NCBI GenBank assembly: GCA_900155695.1
Contig: FUHL01000001.1
Span: 496,001 to 560,000 of the forward strand
DNA length: 64,000 nt
Source: Serratia symbiotica
GTDB lineage: Bacteria; Pseudomonadota; Gammaproteobacteria; Enterobacterales; Enterobacteriaceae
Direction: 5' to 3'
Each line of letters begins with the position of its first letter. Position 1 is the stretch's first letter. The translations under genes and the position numbers were made by a program. Below are positions 58,958-64,000 of the stretch, piece by piece. The notes under the pieces are model-generated. The model was not told where the DNA came from, searched no databases, and saw only the letters and a program-made list of their open reading frames with translations.

Positions 58958-60808
58958 TTAAATAGACAGCTTGTTAATGCGCTTACGGCCATAAATCAGA
59001 TTAACGATAGCACGAGTCCCTATAATTGAAGTAAACATAGAGGTAGCCACACCCAGTACAGTGGTGATTGCAAAACCCTTAATCGAACCCGTCCCGATAG
59101 TATATAAAATAACTGCGGTGATTAAAGTAGTAATATTAGCGTCCATAATACTTGAAAAAGCACCTTTATACCCCTCATGGATTGCCATTTGAAAGGAACG
59201 TCCATTCTTAAGTTCTTCCTTAATCCTTTCGTTAATTAGTACAGTAGCATCTACTGTTACCACTAGTGTCAATAGAATTCCTGCGATACCAGGCATGCTT
59301 AGCGTCGTACCTGGCAGCAAAGACATGCAGGCCATGATCAAGACTAAATTAGCAAGTAGTGCGTTGGTAGCTATGATACCAAACTTACGATACCAAGCTA
59401 TCATGAAGAAAATAGATATTATTAGTCCATATACACACGCTTTAAGACCTTGAGTAATATTCTGCTTACCTAATATTGGTCCGATAATACGTTCTTCAAC
59501 AATTTGGATTGGTGCACTAAGAGCACCCGCACGTAACAATAAAATAAGTTGACGTGCTTCATTTATATTACTAATACCTGTAATGCGAAAACGATCACCT
59601 AAATGAGACTGAATATTTGCAATGTTGATTATTTCTTCTTTCTTTATCAAAACGGCGCGGCCGTTGGCATCTTTTTTACCGCTATCTTTATATTCCACGA
59701 ATAGAGTGGCAATCGTTTTCCCAATATTATCCTTACTAAAGCTTGAGATTAAAGTGCCTCCAATGGTATCTAGTGAAATATTAACCTGCGCTTGGTCATA
59801 CTCGTCAATACTTAAGGTCGCATCAGTTATATGTTCACCAGTTAAGATCACATCTTTAGACAGCACTATTACACGACCATCACTTATATATTTTACCTCA
59901 GAATCCCTCTGCGTATCATAGATACTTGTTGGTTGAACGGTATTCGCAAGAGTATTAACTAAACGGAATTCTAGCGTTGCTGTTGCGCCTAGAATTTCTT
60001 TAGCACGTGCGGTATCCTGAATACCAGGCAGCTCTACTACAATACGATCCGTGCCCTGACGTTGTATCATCGATTCATCAAGACCAAGTCGGTTAATGCG
60101 ATTACGTAAAATAATAATGTTCTGTGTCACTAAATCTTCATGTATTTTTTTTAGATAATCGTAAGATAGCTCAGCTTTTAGAGTGTTATTGCGATGCTTA
60201 GAAAGCACTAGATGCGGTTGGTTAACATTAATATAACTAATGGCCTGATTGCGAGTAATTTCATCACGGAAACGTATTGCTAAGCTATTATTGCTCAATT
60301 TATAGATAGACGTGTCAATAATATGGTTAGCTCGTAACTTTTTGCGCAAGGTATCTAGAGTCTTGTACTCTAACTTATCTATCGTAGTAGACATGTCAAT
60401 TTCTATTAGAAAATGCACTCCACCACGCAGATCTAAACCAAGTTTTATAGGTTTAGCGCCTAGCGTTGCTAACCAGTGTGGCGTTGCTGGAGCGAGGTTA
60501 AACGCAACGATAAATTTATCACCTAGCCCCCTTATTAGGGCTTCGCGAGCACGAAGTTGAATTGAAGAATCATGAAAACGTGTCAAAATAGCGCCATTTT
60601 CTAGAGTTATCGACTTACTTTTAATATGATCTTGTTCTAATACCGCACTAATTTTATGCAAGGTCGTCTTATTTACGGTAGCGCCATGCGTAGCAGTGAT
60701 TTGTATGGCAGGATCTTCTCCATACAAGTTTGGTAACGCATATATCACTCCCATGATAATGACTAGGGTTAATATTATATACTTCCACAAAGGATAACGG
60801 TTTAACAC
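58958..60808 (-). CDS. secD: Protein translocase subunit SecD
   Basis: Large subunit of SecDF. It has 616 residues (E. coli 615) from a GTG start (60808), the same start codon as I recall for E. coli ([10 protein letters not shown]). It has an N-terminal membrane segment, the D1/D4 motif [15 protein letters not shown], a long periplasmic region with [32 protein letters not shown], and five C-terminal membrane segments. In the segment normally reading AVDANVLINER, this protein has [11 protein letters not shown]: the Asp thought to carry protons is kept but the neighbouring Asn is Thr. yajC lies 23 bases upstream. Confidence 0.97.
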   Translation of the reverse strand: MLNRYPLWKYIILTLVIIMGVIYALPNLYGEDPAIQITATHGATVNKTTLHKISAVLEQDHIKSKSITLENGAILTRFHDSSIQLRAREALIRGLGDKFIVAFNLAPATPHWLATLGAKPIKLGLDLRGGVHFLIEIDMSTTIDKLEYKTLDTLRKKLRANHIIDTSIYKLSNNSLAIRFRDEITRNQAISYINVNQPHLVLSKHRNNTLKAELSYDYLKKIHEDLVTQNIIILRNRINRLGLDESMIQRQGTDRIVVELPGIQDTARAKEILGATATLEFRLVNTLANTVQPTSIYDTQRDSEVKYISDGRVIVLSKDVILTGEHITDATLSIDEYDQAQVNISLDTIGGTLISSFSKDNIGKTIATLFVEYKDSGKKDANGRAVLIKKEEIINIANIQSHLGDRFRITGISNINEARQLILLLRAGALSAPIQIVEERIIGPILGKQNITQGLKACVYGLIISIFFMIAWYRKFGIIATNALLANLVLIMACMSLLPGTTLSMPGIAGILLTLVVTVDATVLINERIKEELKNGRSFQMAIHEGYKGAFSSIMDANITTLITAVILYTIGTGSIKGFAITTVLGVATSMFTSIIGTRAIVNLIYGRKRINKLSI

Positions 60809-60831
60809 GGTAATTCTCTTAATGGAAAATT

Positions 60832-61164
60832 TTATAGGGCCTTCATAGTACCTTTAGGTAGAACAGATAATACGAAATCGCGCTTAATTATTACTTCTGT
60901 AGAATCATTTAATTCAAGGATAATCATTCCAGTATTACCCACTTTAGCTACGCGACCAATTAAACCACCAGTCGTCATAACTTCATCTCCTTTACTAATG
61001 GATTCTAGCACTTTTTTATGATCTTTTGAACGTTTTTGCTGGGGACGTAAAATCATAAAATAGAAAATAAGGCCAAACATAACTAATATGATAATTAGGG
61101 AATAGGGCGTCTCTTGAACTGGAAGCTCTTGGGAAGCGATAGAATTAGAAATGAAAAAGCTCAT
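60832..61164 (-). CDS. yajC: Sec translocon accessory protein YajC
   Basis: Small single-span inner-membrane protein that associates with SecDF. Its 110 residues equal E. coli YajC. One membrane helix (YSLIIILVMFGLIFYFMILRPQQKRSKDH, residues about 22-50) is followed by a cytoplasmic domain with GDEVMTTGGLIGRVAKV. It is first of the yajC-secD-secF cluster; in E. coli tgt is only about 20 bases upstream, but here 1.4 kb of non-coding DNA separates them. Confidence 0.96.
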   Translation of the reverse strand: MSFFISNSIASQELPVQETPYSLIIILVMFGLIFYFMILRPQQKRSKDHKKVLESISKGDEVMTTGGLIGRVAKVGNTGMIILELNDSTEVIIKRDFVLSVLPKGTMKAL

Positions 61165-62565
61165 TAAAGTTCTCTTATTAAGTGATTAATTTTTTATTAG
61201 TATATCAAGTAAAATCGGATATTGACCCATTACTTTAATAGGAATTAGTAAGATTTTATCTTGCTCAGTTTCTATTTCTTATGCAACCTAATACTAACAA
61301 ACAAAATTGCTGTATTGTATATGTTTTGCGAATATTGAGCAATACATAAGCGCTATTACATTATGTGAAATACAAGATATATGTCAAAACTCATAGAAGT
61401 TTTACTTACTATTTTTAAACGCTCTATGTAAGTATTACATGAACTAAAAAATTATATTTTTAAGTATGACCATAGAGTGCAATCTTTATGATTGATCTAT
61501 ATTTTTAGTCTCAGCAACCTGCAGGAGTTTATAGAACGGAGATAAATCATTATAGAATAAAAATCTATAATTACTGACGTTTTATTTATATAAATAATTT
61601 ACAGTGTGCAATATTAAATCAACCAAAACAAATTTTTTGTTAAAAAACTTTAATTTTCCATCTTGCTAACGTAAAGATTTAATACAATATTAGATGCCTA
61701 TGATGCCTATAAAAAACAATAGCAATTGTATTACTTATTTTGTGATGATCTAGCATTGTTCTACAGATTTATTCTCTAGATCTATGACGTAATCAATAAT
61801 TAATACTTATTTATTATACACTTATATAAAGTCACTTTTTATTAATTCCAATGTCTTCAGAAGAGGCCTATATTTTATATAGGATTTACTTTAATTTATA
61901 GGAAATATACGCGTTTTGAACGGCATTCACGAATTATCCTACTTCTGACTATTTGACTGTACTCTCAGCGTACATTCAATATTAAGGTAAAATTATACTT
62001 TCATAAGGCTGATATTGAATGGACAAACCTTGCAGTGGGAATTTTATCTTTAGTTAGAATTTGATGTGCAGATTCAAATATCCATATGCATTCATAATCG
62101 TTAATCTTGGAAGATTAACATTCATCTTGCATGACGATTCATATACATTATATACATTCATTATAATGGTGATCTCCTATAGCTTTTAAGCTCCTATAGA
62201 ACAGCATTGCTTGTTTTTCCCATTTTTAAATAAAATATTTCATTAGATCTTTTGTACATGTCAGTTCTTGGTACTACTGACTATATACACGTCATATAGA
62301 CTTAATATAGTTTCTTTTACTCTTAATCAATGTTATGTATCAATATTAATCGCACCTTTCCTAGATGTATAAGAAAAATAATATGTCAAAGCTCTATCTA
62401 AGCCTTTACATTTTTAGTATTAGTACCACTTAAAATACTTACAGAATTATATTCAAGAATAACGGTCTTTTTTCTTTAGAAAGTACAATGACATTAGTTT
62501 TTCTTGCACTGCTCCGATAAGGTTTATAATTTATTATATCTTCATTTGTTTGAATGTTATATATA
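61165..62565. other. 1.4-kb non-coding spacer splitting tgt from yajC
   Basis: AT-rich DNA with stops in all frames and no recognisable gene, IS or RNA. In E. coli tgt and yajC are adjacent in one operon, so this spacer was gained or is what remains of an insertion. It must now contain a promoter for yajC-secD-secF unless tgt transcripts run through. Confidence 0.65.
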
Positions 62566-63726
<1,161 letters not shown>

Positions 63727-63893
63727 TTAAAATAGAACTGTACTGTTTTCACAACTAAGAACGTCTACTATTTATCTCATAAACTCTGACTTGCATTGGT
63801 GATTAGATCTTGAATTATGTGCTGTTTTCAGCAATATTTTTTCATATCTTATTTCTTACTACAGTTTAAAATCTATGAAATCTATGTACTAAT

Positions 63894-64000
63894 CTATTCT
63901 TGCGCCGCCTTTGGATTATAGCTAATAAACATTGCATCACCATAACTCAAGAACCGGTATTGTTCAATTATTGCCTGTTGATAAGCCTCCATAATGTTTG
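63894..64000 (-). CDS. queA: QueA, S-adenosylmethionine:tRNA ribosyltransferase-isomerase (3' end)
   Basis: Adds and rearranges the ribosyl group of SAM to form epoxyqueuosine in tRNA. Only the last 35 residues lie in the window; the 5' part runs past the right edge. The visible C-terminus ([19 protein letters not shown] then [14 protein letters not shown]) matches the QueA family ending [12 protein letters not shown]. The stop is at 63894-63896. It precedes tgt by about 200 bases on the same strand. Confidence 0.93.
   Translation of the reverse strand, partial: NIMEAYQQAIIEQYRFLSYGDAMFISYNPKAAQE

Overview
This window looks like part of the chromosome of a gamma-proteobacterial (Enterobacterales) insect endosymbiont at an intermediate stage of genome reduction. 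Every intact protein I recognise is a housekeeping or cofactor gene that aligns, from memory, almost end to end with its Escherichia coli homologue, and many small blocks keep E. coli gene order: prfA-prmC; clpP-clpX-lon-ppiD; ybeD-lipB-lipA; mfd / lolCDE; tyrS-pdxY; thiI / xseB-ispA-dxs; pgpA-thiL-nusB-ribH-ribD-nrdR; secF-secD-yajC-tgt-queA. Only about 54% of the window is coding (33 protein genes, the last one cut by the window edge, and one tRNA). The rest is very AT-rich, stop-ridden DNA that carries no mobile elements, phage genes or CRISPR arrays. I can identify the enterobacterial family level by similarity but cannot name the species; Sodalis-allied or Serratia symbiotica-like co-symbionts with low coding density are possibilities (inference only).

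Layout. 1-14.9 kb: isolated genes in large deserts: cycA (amino-acid permease), tusE (tRNA thiolation relay), prfA-prmC (translation termination; hemA is not recognisable upstream), infA. 14.9-23.5 kb: proteostasis block on the minus strand: ppiD, a probable hupB remnant, lon (with a well-preserved heat-shock promoter), clpX, clpP, a gap where trigger factor would be expected, bolA. 25.3-27.3 kb: lipoate block ybeD-lipB-lipA. 28.7-38.8 kb: ubiD, mfd, and the lipoprotein-sorting operon lolCDE. 41.5-47.3 kb: tRNA-Ser(GGA) with a textbook promoter, ndh with a perfect FNR-type box upstream, tyrS-pdxY. 48.5-53.3 kb: a decayed thiI whose C-terminal rhodanese domain is still open and conserved, an xseB remnant, then ispA and dxs. 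53.4-64 kb: pgpA, thiL, nusB, ribH, ribD (fused in frame to an nrdR remnant), secF, secD, yajC, tgt and the 3' end of queA.

How the genes work together. The retained set covers protein quality control (Lon, ClpXP, PpiD), protein export and lipoprotein sorting (SecDF-YajC, LolCDE), a respiratory chain (Ndh type II NADH dehydrogenase, ubiquinone synthesis via UbiD), and cofactor supply: lipoate (LipA/LipB), riboflavin (RibD/RibH), thiamine diphosphate (ThiL), pyridoxal phosphate salvage (PdxY) and isoprenoids (Dxs/IspA). tRNA modification survives in part (TusE, Tgt, QueA), whereas the ThiI 4-thiouridine pathway is broken. I saw no obviously new multi-gene system. The most interesting leads are the conserved rhodanese end of thiI, which has a strong purine-rich ribosome-binding-like run ahead of an ATT codon, and the in-frame nrdR tail joined to ribD.
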